From Beroe ovata (lineage: Eukaryota; Ctenophora; Nuda; Beroida; Beroidae), in contig CAMPET010000470.1 in NCBI GenBank assembly GCA_946803715.1, positions 1-27,155 of the forward strand: 27,155 nt of DNA, given 5' to 3'. Numbering within the stretch: the stretch's first letter is position 1; every line of letters begins with the position of its first letter. Shown piece after piece: positions 1 to 9,813 of the stretch. Below the pieces are notes generated by a model. The model saw only the letters and a program-made list of their open reading frames with translations, made no database searches and had not been told where the DNA came from. Position numbers and translations under genes: made by a program.

Positions 1-109
1 ATAGAGAGTTTCTTATAGAAAAAACTGAGTGTAACACACACATTTGCAACACACAGCTAGTATAAACCCAGCTATATTGGTAACATCAGAGCGTCGGGTA
101 CAGACTTAC

Positions 110-1396
110 CACACTGGTCGAGTCAATTTCCAGTGCTTTTTTCAGCACTCTCTCCGCCTCTTCCAGTTCCCCCCTCTCCTCCAGTAGCTTCCCCTTTCTA
201 TACAGCGCTTTGGTGGAGTTAGGCTGTATCTGGAGCGCCCTATTTATAGCCACTATACCACGCTCACTGTTGCCACTCTTCAATTCTGATCATTGAGTAT
301 CGTTATTCGACACTGTGATAAACCAGTTGAAAATACTGTATATACAACCAGTTAACATAACTAAATACTATCCATACAGCCGGTATTGTATACAACACAA
401 TCTGCAACTTGAGAACTGCATAAGCGTCTTCTTCGTCTTAATACACAACTTAACATCGGTTTGTTGACACAAAGTTACTGAACTACAGTACCGACCTATG
501 ATCAATACTGATACAAGTTACACACACACACACACACACACACACACGGCTGTTAACCTGATAGAGCAAGGTTACACCATGTCTTTGCCTGGATGTCTTT
601 AATCTCCGCGCTAACTTCACAATCAAGTTCATAGCTTGGTGGGTCCAAGTATTTGCACGCACTGGAAATGTGCCATGAACCAAATGTAATAATGGAGGTA
701 ATAACACACACGTGTTCACTGTACGTTATTACGTGTAATAATGTCTTCCCATTTAACATGTGCTTTGTCAACTGTCCATGATATAACTGGCATTAATTGT
801 GACTGTAAGAAGTATGTCTCCATTTGATTCCCCACACAAATATAGGACACAAGTTATCCATGACAAGATCGATGAACTATGATCCAAACCAGGGAACACC
901 AGGGAATGACTGGGATATAACAAGTCAAATCATAGCAACTTTACCTGGTATAGTTGGTGGAAGCTCTGGCATAGTCGTGTCGAGCAAAGTGTTCGTTACC
1001 AATCTTCCTCTTTCTATCTCTGAAAAACGTGTTAACACACACGTGTTAGCATACACACGTGTTAACATACACACGCGTCAACACACACTTGTGTATGCTA
1101 ACACTCACAACACGAGACATGTAAACACTGATAAATCATAAAACAGCAGAATAAGAGTCTCCACAATACGCTGACTAGGAAAAGCTTACCCAATTTTCAG
1201 TCTCTCACTCTGGTCCAATACAGTAGGAGTGGCCTCAGTTTGAATGATCTCAATAACCATGAGTACAGAAGAGTTGGGACCAATGTGAGGCGGTCGACCG
1301 AGAATTCCATATGCAAATCGGGACTGGGCCATTGCCTCGTATACTTCACCGACTTTAGCCAAGTTAGCAGTGAGATCAATAGCTGAAATATTGTGT

Positions 1397-1440
<44 letters not shown>

Positions 1441-2914
1441 ATCAATTACCGTCTATGACTTCCCCATCACCGAGTTGAAATGTCTGTTCCACGTTATCGT
1501 CCACTATTTTCCCACTGGACAACATTAGTGTGAATTTCATCCTAACCTGCTGCCCTTTCTCTAAATTCGGCCCAGTTCCGGCTTTCTTCGTCTGAGAATT
1601 GGGGGTGTCATGGCAACGCCCTCAACATCAGTGGTGATATAAGCTAAACTCACTCACTTCAATCACTTAATCAATACATACTCGCTTTTTCAGTGCTCCG
1701 CTACCAAGAACATCGATCCAATCATCGCTAGCTTCTGAAGGACTGTCGGCCAATTCCTTCGATCCCTCCGTCACTACTTCCTCTGCCACAGACTCTTCTG
1801 CCAATTGTAGCGTTTCTTCTGGCGTTGTCTCTTGTGTCACTGTTTCTTGTGGCACTATCTCGTGTGGCACTGGCTCTGCTTCTTCTGCCAATGATAAAAT
1901 TTCTTGCGGAACTTCTTGTTGTGACACTGTTTCCTGTGACACTTTTTCTTCTGACATTGCTCCTTCTGTCACTGTTTCTTGTGGCACTACCACTGTTTCT
2001 TGTGGCACTGTTTCTTGTGGCACTACCACTGTTTCTTGTGGCACTGGAACTGTTTCTTGAGTCACTGTTTCTTGAGTCACTGTTTCTTGTGGCACTGGAT
2101 CTTGTGGCACTGGAACTGTTTCTTGCGGTACTATCTCGTGTGGCACTGGCACTGCTTCTTCTGCCAATTCTTCTTGCGGAAATTCTTGTTGTGACACTGT
2201 TTCCGGTGGCACTGTTTCCGGTGACATTGCTTCTTCTGTCACTGTTTCTTGTGGCACTACCACTGTTTCTTGAGGCACTGTTTCTTGTGACACTGGAACT
2301 ATTTCATGCGGAACAGCCACTGTATCAGGGGGTGGAAGGTCGGATGGATGGTTCAGATCAGAATGATTCACCAAATCGTTGTCCTGTGATGGATCCTCAG
2401 CACCAGTCACTCCCCTGTTTTCAACATCCGCCAATTCCACCATAGTGCTCTCATTCATGAAGACCCTCTGCTGAGCGATTGTGTCATTGGAGCATGTGGA
2501 AGCTGTGGACCACTTGCACATGTCATCTCCCGTCTGCTTGTATCTGAACAAATCATCAATCTGCCGGGAATCAACCGCTATCTCGGTCGAGGGTTTAGCG
2601 TCCACGTTAGCCAAGTTGTTCATATTCTCTATCTGGTCATCACTGATATTATCGTTGTTGTCCACATCGTCACTAATCATGTCGAATGACGAGTTCTTGC
2701 ACTCGTCGTCAAACTCCCCAAATTCCATCTCCTCTCGTTCCACCTGGACGTCTGAGAGTGTCCCCCGTGTAGTTTCTACTACAGTGGATCTGGGCGTGAT
2801 GAATGCATCTGAATCCGTTGCTATAGATACATCGTCAACAGCAGAGTTCAGATTGGATGTGTTAGATTGTGGTGCTCCGTGCTCCACAATTGGTACAGCT
2901 GGAACATTATCCAT
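110..2914 (-). CDS. FKBP8: FKBP8 ortholog (FK506-binding protein 8), 3' end missing
   Basis: Exons on the minus strand, read from splice motifs with matching phases: 2914-1682, 1591-1450, 1382-1190, 1019-945, 661-558, 285-110; the last ends in a GTAAGT donor and the rest lies off the left edge. The visible 641 residues hold an acidic N-terminus with a PQETV repeat block, the FKBP8 signature DDWIDVLGSGALKKR, an FKBP-type domain (GKIVDDNVEQTFQLGDGEVI, then FAYGILGRPPHIGPNS), and TPR helices (RKRKIGNEHFARHDYARA, NSTKALYRKGKLLEERGELE). Order and spacing match FKBP8, a tail-anchored mitochondrial/ER outer-membrane co-chaperone that binds HSP90 and BCL2 and acts in mitophagy. The C-terminal membrane anchor is not in the window. 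ATG 2914 is the first in-frame ATG; an upstream non-ATG extension to 2929 is not used. The N-terminus (about 411 residues before the FKBP domain) is much longer than in the roughly 410-residue human protein. Confidence 0.9.
519..547. repeat. (CA)n microsatellite in FKBP8 intron
   Basis: Uninterrupted CA dinucleotides lie about 10 bases inside the intron after the donor of the exon at 661-558. Confidence 0.95.
1028..1107. repeat. Intronic ACACGTGTTA-type repeat with inverted arms
   Basis: Alternating acacgtg/gttaac motifs sit in the FKBP8 intron between exons 1382-1190 and 1019-945. Arms at 1045-1061 and 1086-1102 are inverted copies (16 of 17 match), so the intronic RNA could form a stem. 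Composition resembles the minisatellite at 3430-3680. Confidence 0.7.
1385..1438. repeat. (TG)n microsatellite filling an FKBP8 intron
   Basis: A TG tract with two interruptions occupies most of the 67-base intron between exons 1591-1450 and 1382-1190, leaving only the donor region (GTAATTGATGG) and acceptor (ATATTTCAG) outside it. Confidence 0.9.
1850..2320 (-). repeat. PQETV-coding tandem repeat in FKBP8 exon 1
   Basis: Imperfect 15-18 bp units encode runs of PQETV, TQETV and VPQETV. A larger duplication is layered on top: about 1860-2018 and 2140-2288 are near-copies, each encoding a block with SQQE, (L)AEEA and VPHEIVPQETV. The encoded stretch is acidic, rich in Pro, Val and Thr, and likely disordered. 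I know of no such repeat in vertebrate FKBP8. Confidence 0.85.
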
Positions 2915-2939
2915 CGTACACCTGATCAAGATGTGAACT

Positions 2940-2972
2940 GTTTACCGAGATATCAATGATATCTCGGTAAAC
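2940..2972. repeat. 33-bp perfect palindrome, 16-bp arms, 1-base centre
   Basis: The left arm 2940-2955 is the exact reverse complement of 2957-2972. It lies 25 bases upstream of the FKBP8 start codon on the minus strand and abuts a second palindrome at 2971-3013. Confidence 0.95.
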
Positions 2973-3013
2973 TCACCAGTATCCATGATGTCATATCATG
3001 GATACTGGTGAGT
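2971..3013. repeat. 43-bp perfect inverted repeat, 19-bp arms, 5-base loop
   Basis: Arm 2971-2989 is the exact reverse complement of 2995-3013, and it shares two bases with the preceding palindrome. Read on the FKBP8 strand it holds several ATGs and a donor-like GGTGAGT. One upstream ORF, ATG at 2986 to TAA at 2942, is 14 codons plus stop and spans both palindromes. Confidence 0.95.
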
Positions 3014-3429
3014 CGTGAGACAACACCGATATTTGGCACTCCGAATGAAAATTTGGCAAAGATCAGATAAAGAGAAAGTGTACCAGTTCAGATTAAATAG
3101 ACACTGAATAAGTTATTAATGTAAAATAAAATGCCAGCAAACATGTCTGTATAATATACAGTGTGATATGTGTTTTCTGCCATATGCTGTTACAGAAACT
3201 GCACCTCGAGATTGCATTATTAAAAGAGAATTGGTGCGTGATATGCGCCCAGGACATGTGTAAAATACGTGTCGTCAAAATTCATACAGTTCTTGGAAAA
3301 CAATTGTTCGAAGTGTGTAGTGTTCATTGATAGAAAGAGTGAAAGATTTCTTGTCATGTGGCCAGTGAGGACACCCTCATGCACATACATGTCACTGCAC
3401 ATGTGACACATGCCAAATGCGACTTAAAT
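3014..3429. other. Intergenic, no gene recognised
   Basis: About 400 AT-rich bases lie between the FKBP8 5' region and the minisatellite downstream of RNPS1. Short open frames on the minus strand here have no family resemblance or splice context. Confidence 0.6.
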
Positions 3430-3679
3430 CACATGTCACACACGTGTAACACACATGTTACACACGTGTAACACACATGTAGCACACATGTAACACACGT
3501 GTAGTACATGTCAAATGCCACATGTAACACGCATGTCAAGTGCCACATGTAACACACATGTCACACACATGTAACACACATGTAGCACACATGTCAAGTG
3601 CCACATGTAACACACATGTAACACACATGTAACACACATGTAACACACATGTAGCACACATGTAACACACATGTAACAC
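3430..3679. repeat. Minisatellite, about 11-bp unit ACACATGTAAC
   Basis: Roughly 22 imperfect copies of an 11-bp unit centred on the self-complementary ACATGT or ACGTGT, with variants at the AAC positions. A longer module containing GTCAAGTGCCACATG recurs at about 3535 and 3593. The array ends about 7 bases from the RNPS1 stop codon, so it would form the start of that gene's 3' untranslated region if transcribed. Confidence 0.9.
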
Positions 3680-3685
3680 CGATCA

Positions 3686-4618
3686 CTAATCCGAAGAAGA
3701 GGAAGACGATGAAGAAGACGAGGCAGATCTCTTCCTCTTGGGCGATCGCTTCTTGTCGGGCGAGGTGCGGGACCTATTCCGCGCTGCTCGGGGTGAGCCC
3801 CGGCCAGGAGACCGTTTGGGGGACCTCCGTCTCGGTGGTGGCGAGGACCGTCTGGGGGGAGGTGACCGCTTGGCAGGAGGGGACTTCCTCCGCGGACTAT
3901 TGCCCCGTCTACCTCCCAACACCCTCTTAGGAGAGAGCTGTCTCTCCAGAGTGAACTGCACGGTGACCGGCTGTCCGTCGATCTGTCCTCCGTCCATGTA
4001 CTTGATAGCATTCTTAGCGTCCTCCGTGGAAGCGAAATCAACATACGCAACTCCCTTGTGAAAAGAAGTAACCTTGTCAATGAGGACTCGGCAGCTGTTT
4101 ACTTTCCCATAGTTTGAGAAAATCTCCTCTACGTGACCCTCCAGGACATTCCGACTCAGCTGACTGATTGCTATCTTAGTCTGGGAAACAGCTGGACTCT
4201 TCCGCCGTGGACTTGGCGATCGCTGTCTCTTCACAGGACTCCTGCCCCGGGGACTGCCCCTCCTGGCGGCAGGAGGAGGAGAGCGGCGTCTGGGGCCAGG
4301 CGGAGGGGTCCTGCGACGGGGCGGTGGGGGCGATCTCCCCTTCCTAACCGGACTCCTCTTGGGACTTCGTGATCGACGCGACGGTTTACGGAGGGGAGAT
4401 GATCGTTTAGGGGGTGGTGCAGTTGCCGTGGCTCCAGTTTCCTCCGCAGGTTTTGCTTTAGCGGGGGGAGGAGGAGAGGTTTTCTTCTTGTTTGGGCTGT
4501 GACCACTGCTTCCACCACTAGAACTGGAGCCTGAGGATGAGGAGCTAGAGTCGCTGGACGAACTGCTGTTTGAACTGGAGCTGTCTGAGCTTGAACTCCG
4601 AGGTTTAGCGGGAGCCAT
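3686..4618 (-). CDS. RNPS1: RNPS1-like RNA-binding protein with serine-rich domain
   Basis: This intronless 310-residue frame has the RNPS1 architecture: an N-terminal poly-Ser region (residues about 5-40), a Lys/Pro-rich then RS/SP-rich basic stretch (about 42-145), one RRM (about 147-226) and a C-terminal RS/KR-rich tail ending in poly-Ser. In the RRM, IAISQL serves as RNP2 and KGVAYVDF as RNP1, and the MDGGQIDGQ segment is characteristic of RNPS1. RNPS1 is a nuclear splicing activator and part of the ASAP complex at the exon junction complex. ATG 4618 begins MAPAKPRSSSS, and the frame upstream to 4666 lacks family character. TBL3 ends about 250 bases upstream on the same strand. SR proteins share the RS composition, but the single RRM with flanking basic and Ser-rich tails fits RNPS1 best. 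Confidence 0.9.
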   Translation of the reverse strand: MAPAKPRSSSSDSSSSNSSSSSDSSSSSSGSSSSGGSSGHSPNKKKTSPPPPAKAKPAEETGATATAPPPKRSSPLRKPSRRSRSPKRSPVRKGRSPPPPRRRTPPPGPRRRSPPPAARRGSPRGRSPVKRQRSPSPRRKSPAVSQTKIAISQLSRNVLEGHVEEIFSNYGKVNSCRVLIDKVTSFHKGVAYVDFASTEDAKNAIKYMDGGQIDGQPVTVQFTLERQLSPKRVLGGRRGNSPRRKSPPAKRSPPPRRSSPPPRRRSPKRSPGRGSPRAARNRSRTSPDKKRSPKRKRSASSSSSSSSSSD

Positions 4619-4872
4619 GGTGTCTAGAGCTGAGGGGGGGTGTGATTTAGTATAGTGGATCGACAATGAATACTCCGATACCTACATGTTAGCTGAATCA
4701 TATACCTATGTGCTTATGTGTTGTGGACAACTATGATATGACTGTTTAAATATTAAGAATCAAACTTCTGTCAAGAAGATACTCATAATATTCCAATAAA
4801 AGAACATATTATACGTCATGAGAACAAATTAAAAATCACCGCCAATAAATAATAAAAACATTTTCACGGTAG

Positions 4873-7143
4873 CTAAATATCGGAAAGCTTCATTCGGTCC
4901 CACATATATTGAATAAATGTTGCTTGTTGTTGTAGCAGAGAAATTCTCTCAAAATGTCGTTCAGTATATGGGATCAATGCTTCCCAATGTAACCTCAGTT
5001 TAGGATTACTGGATAAAGTATGGTACTGATTGCTACTGAGCAATGCAAACAGGACGTTTTGAGCAGTGACCGTGTGCTTAGAATTCGTATTCCAGGTAGC
5101 TAAATATTCCAGTAATGTTTCGATCTGATCCACTGCCAGCTTCTCTAGTAAGTCCCTGAGCAGAATTACACCATCACTCAGTAGCAACACTTTCTCTGCG
5201 ACAGCCAGACATTTGTATGGCATGTTTAGAGTCAACGACAGGGAAAGAGCTGCTGTGAAGTCTCCATTGAAGACCAAATTGCTGAGTTCCTGCTGTTTCT
5301 CACACCGCATCTCCTCCTCTTCCACCTCCCTCTGCTCTTCGCGAGCCGTCACATCATTCCAGAAACAGATGATGGAATCCGCTGCCCCGGACACTATCCC
5401 CCCAGTGTCGGTCAAGTGGAGAGCCCAGCACTTGTCGGAATGCGAGTCCAGGGTTGCTTGACACTCGGTACTTTGTGTATCCCATACTTTGATCAGACCG
5501 TCTGCACAGCACGACACTACCTGCTTACCAAGCTGTGTGAACTGACAATTCAATACAGAGGCTGAGTGACCCTCGTATGTTCTGATACAGCTGAAATCTG
5601 ACAACTGCCACAGTTTGAGGACTGCATCGCCTGAGCTTGTCACCACACACTGGTCCGCTGGACTGAATCGAGCCGACCATATACCTCTCTTGTGCCCCCT
5701 TAAAACCCCCTTCAAATCACCCTTATCCACAGACCAGACTTTGGCTGTCTTGTCTAGAGATCCTGTTACAATTAGTTTATCGTTGGGCGATACTGCAACA
5801 CAGTTGATATCCTTTTCATGCGCCTTCACAGTGTACACACACTTAGTCTTGTGTAGCTTGGTGACATTTCCCTGGGCAGATTGCCAGAGTTTGAGAGTGA
5901 GATCTGAACTGACACTACATATGAAGAAGTTCTCTGGTAAGTGTGACAGAGCAACCCCACTCACTGCCCCTGTGTGACCAGTACACGACAAGATTAGTTC
6001 ATAACCATTCCCCGCCCTCTTCCATAACTTCACACTACTGTCCTTGCTAGAGCTGGCCAGTATCCCATGCTCTAGACTAGTATCTATTGACAGCACAGTT
6101 TGGCTGTGTCCGGACAACACTTCGGCAGAGTGGGTCTCTGTGTTTATTATCCGGATTTGTTCTGAATTAGTGGCAACAGCAATATGGCCGTCAAACGCTG
6201 GCTTGATGTCAATAATCTCATCATTGTACCCCACAAGGTTCCTCTGGAGTTGAAGCTGGGAATTGTGCATCAGGATATTTTGATCGAATGTCACGCTGAG
6301 GACACCTGATTTATAGGGCAGCAACGCGAGGAACTCCCGTTTCAAGGCAGGCTGAGGTTGTTCAATGACACAAGTGTTCTTTGTAAGATCCCAAGCTCTG
6401 AGGACACCCTTTTCCCCGGCAGTAACAAGCAAATCACCACACTTCACCAGTCCCTCAATCACCTCAAATACAGGCAATGTCTGCTTCAGTTTACCAGTTT
6501 CACTGCTCCAAGTACTCAGTATTTTATCACGGCCCGCCGATACAAACGAATCGTCATTTAGCACAACTAAAGATGTCACAGGGCTTACATGACCCTTATA
6601 ATCGTACAAGAGAGATGATGTTTCCAAATCCCAGAGTTTTATTGCCAAATCGTCGGCGGAGGAGAAGAGCTGTAGTTTTGTGGGGTGAAACTGGAGGAGG
6701 GTCACTACCCCCTTGCTCCCCTTGAACTGATGTGTACAGTAATTGTTCTCTATGTCCCAGACCCGTATCACGCTATCCGTAGCGCCACTTGCCAACAGAG
6801 ACGCGGTGGGATCAATGGACATTGAGGTTACGGGGACCGGGTGTGCTTTGAATGATCTGACAAGTGCCTCCTCATTTTCAGCCCATCTCCACTGCTTAAT
6901 GAGGAATGAGGCACGATGAGCTGTGAAGAGGAGAGTGTCAGTGACACAGATTGTGATCACAGCATCCTCATCGTGTCCCCCAAAACATCTCACAGCAAGT
7001 CCGGTTGACAAGTCCACAACTTTAACAGCGTTGTTGCACTGACAAAACATGTGATCTTCACTTGGGTTGAGGAGCAGCATTCCACCCGTGTAGAGAGGCT
7101 CCAGCTTCTTCCCGATTTCAAACTTCATCTTGCTCGTCTCCAT
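4873..7143 (-). CDS. TBL3: TBL3 / UTP13, U3 snoRNP WD-repeat protein
   Basis: This intronless 756-residue protein has about a dozen WD repeats (for example DSVIRVWDI, DSSVKLWKR, DKTAKVWSVDKGDL, DAVLKLWQLSDFSC) that would form two beta-propellers. A C-terminal Utp13 helical domain follows (about 610-753), with EEQREVEEEEMRCEKQQEL, TWNTNSKHTVTAQNVL and LIPYTERHFERISLLQQQAT. These motifs match animal TBL3 closely. The protein is a subunit of the UTP-B complex of the nucleolar small-subunit processome, needed for 18S rRNA maturation. Start: METSKMKFEIGKKLEPLYTGG at 7143 aligns with the family N-terminus. The 32 residues in frame upstream do not, and the bases just before the ATG read ATTGATTGCAG, a possible splice acceptor, so a 5' UTR intron is plausible. 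Confidence 0.93.
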   Translation of the reverse strand: METSKMKFEIGKKLEPLYTGGMLLLNPSEDHMFCQCNNAVKVVDLSTGLAVRCFGGHDEDAVITICVTDTLLFTAHRASFLIKQWRWAENEEALVRSFKAHPVPVTSMSIDPTASLLASGATDSVIRVWDIENNYCTHQFKGSKGVVTLLQFHPTKLQLFSSADDLAIKLWDLETSSLLYDYKGHVSPVTSLVVLNDDSFVSAGRDKILSTWSSETGKLKQTLPVFEVIEGLVKCGDLLVTAGEKGVLRAWDLTKNTCVIEQPQPALKREFLALLPYKSGVLSVTFDQNILMHNSQLQLQRNLVGYNDEIIDIKPAFDGHIAVATNSEQIRIINTETHSAEVLSGHSQTVLSIDTSLEHGILASSSKDSSVKLWKRAGNGYELILSCTGHTGAVSGVALSHLPENFFICSVSSDLTLKLWQSAQGNVTKLHKTKCVYTVKAHEKDINCVAVSPNDKLIVTGSLDKTAKVWSVDKGDLKGVLRGHKRGIWSARFSPADQCVVTSSGDAVLKLWQLSDFSCIRTYEGHSASVLNCQFTQLGKQVVSCCADGLIKVWDTQSTECQATLDSHSDKCWALHLTDTGGIVSGAADSIICFWNDVTAREEQREVEEEEMRCEKQQELSNLVFNGDFTAALSLSLTLNMPYKCLAVAEKVLLLSDGVILLRDLLEKLAVDQIETLLEYLATWNTNSKHTVTAQNVLFALLSSNQYHTLSSNPKLRLHWEALIPYTERHFERISLLQQQATFIQYMWDRMKLSDI

Positions 7144-7693
7144 GCTGCAATCAATATTCAATATTAATATTAATATCAGTCCTTGACAATCTTTTGTTAT
7201 GAGTGAATCTTTCGTACTTGCATTGAGGAATGCAATCATTGAGTTGGTAACATAATATCATCATACATCGATGATGGAAGCATTGATAAAAAGTCAAGCA
7301 AAACAAGTCTAGAATTCGATGAACAACCCAGTGGTTAGTTTGTAATCAAGAAGAATGAATGATTTACTTTATTGTATCTGATGAATCTAAAATAATCAAC
7401 TAAAAACATTTATTAAATGGTATAACAATACAGTAGCGGTAAACCTGAGATATTATAAGTATACAAAATAGGTACATACCTCTATAAAATTATCTGTAGG
7501 GTAAAAAATATCGAAATGAAGGTACAAAGTGATAAGTGATACCTATTGCTGTTTGAAGTTAAAACACATTAAGTCTCTTAACAAGTTACGTAATGTATCA
7601 ACAGAAGTAATTCCGCAATCAATAATGATCATAAGAAAGGGTTTATTAAGCAATCTTGAGTAAGTAACAAGGTGGTGAAAAAAAGAAATATCT
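7144..7693. other. Intergenic between TBL3 start and receptor 1 stop
   Basis: AT-rich. It holds the TBL3 promoter side and the 3' untranslated region of the receptor at 7694-8728. A minus-strand AATAAA (plus TTTATT, 7642-7647) lies about 47 bases past that gene's stop and is a candidate polyadenylation signal. No further gene seen. Confidence 0.6.
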
Positions 7694-8728
7694 TCATTCC
7701 ATATTTGCACTTGTCCCATCATCGTCCTCACCTTGAGCTCCACTGGATTTGCTTTGCTCCATCTGATTTTTCATCGTGTATTCCAGATTCCTCGCATTGG
7801 TTTCAGCAGATGATCTTCCAAATGTGAAAGTAGTCTTTGACCAGGAACATATCGATCTCCAGAAAGTCTTTGGGTACAACTGGAACAGAGTTTCCTTGTT
7901 CAAGAGGAACAAACAAGCATTCACAAAACCGAACAACGGAGAAGTGATGGAGTGAGCGACAGATAAACCGAAATTGGGGTGATCTGGATGGGACCAGTTA
8001 TGAATCCTGTTGGCAATGGGGATACTAGCTAGCAAAATGTTGATGAATGGGTAAAACAGGAGAGGCCTAACGCTCCTTTTGAATTGTAGCTTGCTCTGCT
8101 CTTTTTCGGGGCTATAGTTTCCCTCATACGAATTTACCCTCTGCATAACTTTGAATATGATGAAGAAGTAAATGAGTGCTCCCCCAAATACCATCAGCAA
8201 GAGCCACATGTAGTAGCAAATAACTCGCAGAGCATTCTCATAATGAGTTCTCCCCTGAATCCAGCACCAAATACCAGCACTTCCATAGTGGTTTCCAAAG
8301 AGAGGGATGAGAGTGATGAGAAATGATAGTCCCCAAACAACACTGTGATAAATCTTTTCCAGGTGCTTGTATTTAGTTTGCATCAGTAGAACTGTCAAGA
8401 GATGAACATTTATACAGCATATCCAGTTGTTTTGGGCCAATCCCATGAAATTTCTGAAGAATCCTTTAGCAGCACACGGTGGTGAATCATGTCTTGCAAT
8501 AGTATGCAGGCTGAACAGCGCCATGAAGGTACAAGGAACGAGCAAATACATCACTAGACGCTGTGTAATGAACTTGAACTTCTTGTACACTATGATTACA
8601 GTGAACGCAAGTAAACAACCAATCAGTGAAAGTGATGCAGCTGTTGTGCGGCATATTTTCAACACTTGACACCGGTAATCATCATTTTCTGAAGAATTGT
8701 CACTGCATGTAGACAACCAAGTCGTCAT
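7694..8728 (-). CDS. cAMP-receptor-like seven-helix GPCR, copy 1
   Basis: A complete intronless 344-residue frame. A short extracellular N-terminus (with NSS, and Cys 8 and 20) is followed by seven hydrophobic helices at about 28-48, 54-78, 100-117, 128-147, 167-197, 219-241 and 254-276. Cys85 (start of helix 3) and Cys155 in WCWI of loop 2 are the expected disulfide pair. GNHYGSAGIWCWIQG, and FYPFINI with NRI in helix 6, are typical of the Dictyostelium cAR-like superfamily, which also occurs in animals (the WCWI motif is shared with GPR157). The tail is Ser-rich and likely phosphorylated. The ligand cannot be inferred; similarity to cAMP receptors does not show cAMP binding. The start at ATG 8728 leaves the usual short N-terminus. 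It is clearly paralogous to the gene at 12178-13182. Confidence 0.85.
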   Translation of the reverse strand: MTTWLSTCSDNSSENDDYRCQVLKICRTTAASLSLIGCLLAFTVIIVYKKFKFITQRLVMYLLVPCTFMALFSLHTIARHDSPPCAAKGFFRNFMGLAQNNWICCINVHLLTVLLMQTKYKHLEKIYHSVVWGLSFLITLIPLFGNHYGSAGIWCWIQGRTHYENALRVICYYMWLLLMVFGGALIYFFIIFKVMQRVNSYEGNYSPEKEQSKLQFKRSVRPLLFYPFINILLASIPIANRIHNWSHPDHPNFGLSVAHSITSPLFGFVNACLFLLNKETLFQLYPKTFWRSICSWSKTTFTFGRSSAETNARNLEYTMKNQMEQSKSSGAQGEDDDGTSANME

Positions 8729-9813
8729 GACAACTAAAATAACTTCACATGACTGGTCATTCGATCCCTGAGGATGATGAAATGTTAGAAACTAACTCTT
8801 AAAATCGATGGATAGTCAAGAGAATAAGTCATAATATCATCTTAATTCAAAGCTATATAACTCAGGAATGGAGTCAAACAAGGAAATAAATTTTGTGAAA
8901 AAATGAAATAAATATATCGTGACTCGACAAGTTACAATTCAGCTCTGGTTTAAGTGAATGTGAAGTGCAGGACACAATATTTTAGACTTCAACCACTTTG
9001 GAAATGATGCCTACTACTTACGGACTGTTCAACGAGTATGATTTTTTAAATCGACTTGAAAAGCTCATCCTTTGACAGTGTTCAGAGTCATATCAGTCTT
9101 CTACAATAAAGAATGATTTCACATAAATTACAATGATACATTGATTTTATACATAATAAACTATTAATACATTATACAAATACATTTCCATTTTTCAGGT
9201 GTTTGTTACAGTGCGGCATCATACGTGGGCATGCTGATGCTGGTTATTGGTTCACGAGGACAACCAATGAAGTCGAGTGGCGAAAGCTTGGTTTCTATGA
9301 TATATAAAAGTGAAAAATAAATACTTAACATGCCTCAAGAATGGTGTGACTTTTTGTCACTTTGATGATCAATAATTTAAAACCAAGCATAGTTAATCGA
9401 TATCTGCATCGAATAGATGTTCTGATCACCAAATCACGATGATAAATCTAAACACAGTAGGTATTGAGGTAAGAAAATGTGCCATGATGATGGATATACC
9501 TACATGACTCAACAGATTGATCCTTCCAATAATAAAAACTGTTTTTGTAATCCGGAATGATCAATGCTATTGAAAATTAAGCATTCATGAGGATCTATTC
9601 CTTTATTAAATTACTTACAAAACCTTCTTCAAAAAGTAAGTGAAGTCTGTGGCTGAATGATGAAAGCTGAACTATGTTCATTCAGTTATGAAACCTCATC
9701 GATAGGTTCATCAGTTGATGATAGCAGGCGACTCACAAGCCACATGTGTATTACAATAGGAATGATGCAGGGGACTTTAAGAATAAAGTTTCTGCCACAT
9801 CCAATAATCCCCA
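8729..9813. other. Intergenic, APP-like 3' side and receptor 1 5' side
   Basis: About 1.1 kb, AT-rich, with no convincing exons on either strand. A minus-strand AATAAA (plus TTTATT, 9602-9607) lies about 207 bases downstream of the APP-like stop and could be its polyadenylation signal. Confidence 0.6.

Noticed and set aside
1825-2445. Plus-strand open frame of 206 codons, extremely Leu-rich and hydrophobic
   Set aside because: It is the complement of the PQETV repeat coding region of FKBP8; the repeat period, a multiple of 3, keeps all frames open.
3430-3679. Regularly spaced repeats resembling a CRISPR array
   Set aside because: Units are 11 bp and directly tandem with no unique spacers, in a eukaryotic genome.
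3511-4080. Minus-strand frame ending in a Cys/Met/Val repeat
   Set aside because: It reads through RNPS1 in another frame and then through the 11-bp minisatellite; no independent support.
4133-4518. Open frames on both strands over RNPS1 RS-rich coding sequence
   Set aside because: Shadows created by GC-rich, repetitive RS/SP codons.
7144-7239. 32-residue N-terminal extension of TBL3
   Set aside because: It includes an AT-rich hydrophobic run absent from the family, and a splice-acceptor-like TTGCAG lies just before the ATG at 7143.
7694-8728. Horizontal transfer of cAMP-receptor-like genes from an amoeba
   Set aside because: Composition does not stand out from neighbours, the family is known in animals, and a local duplicate exists.
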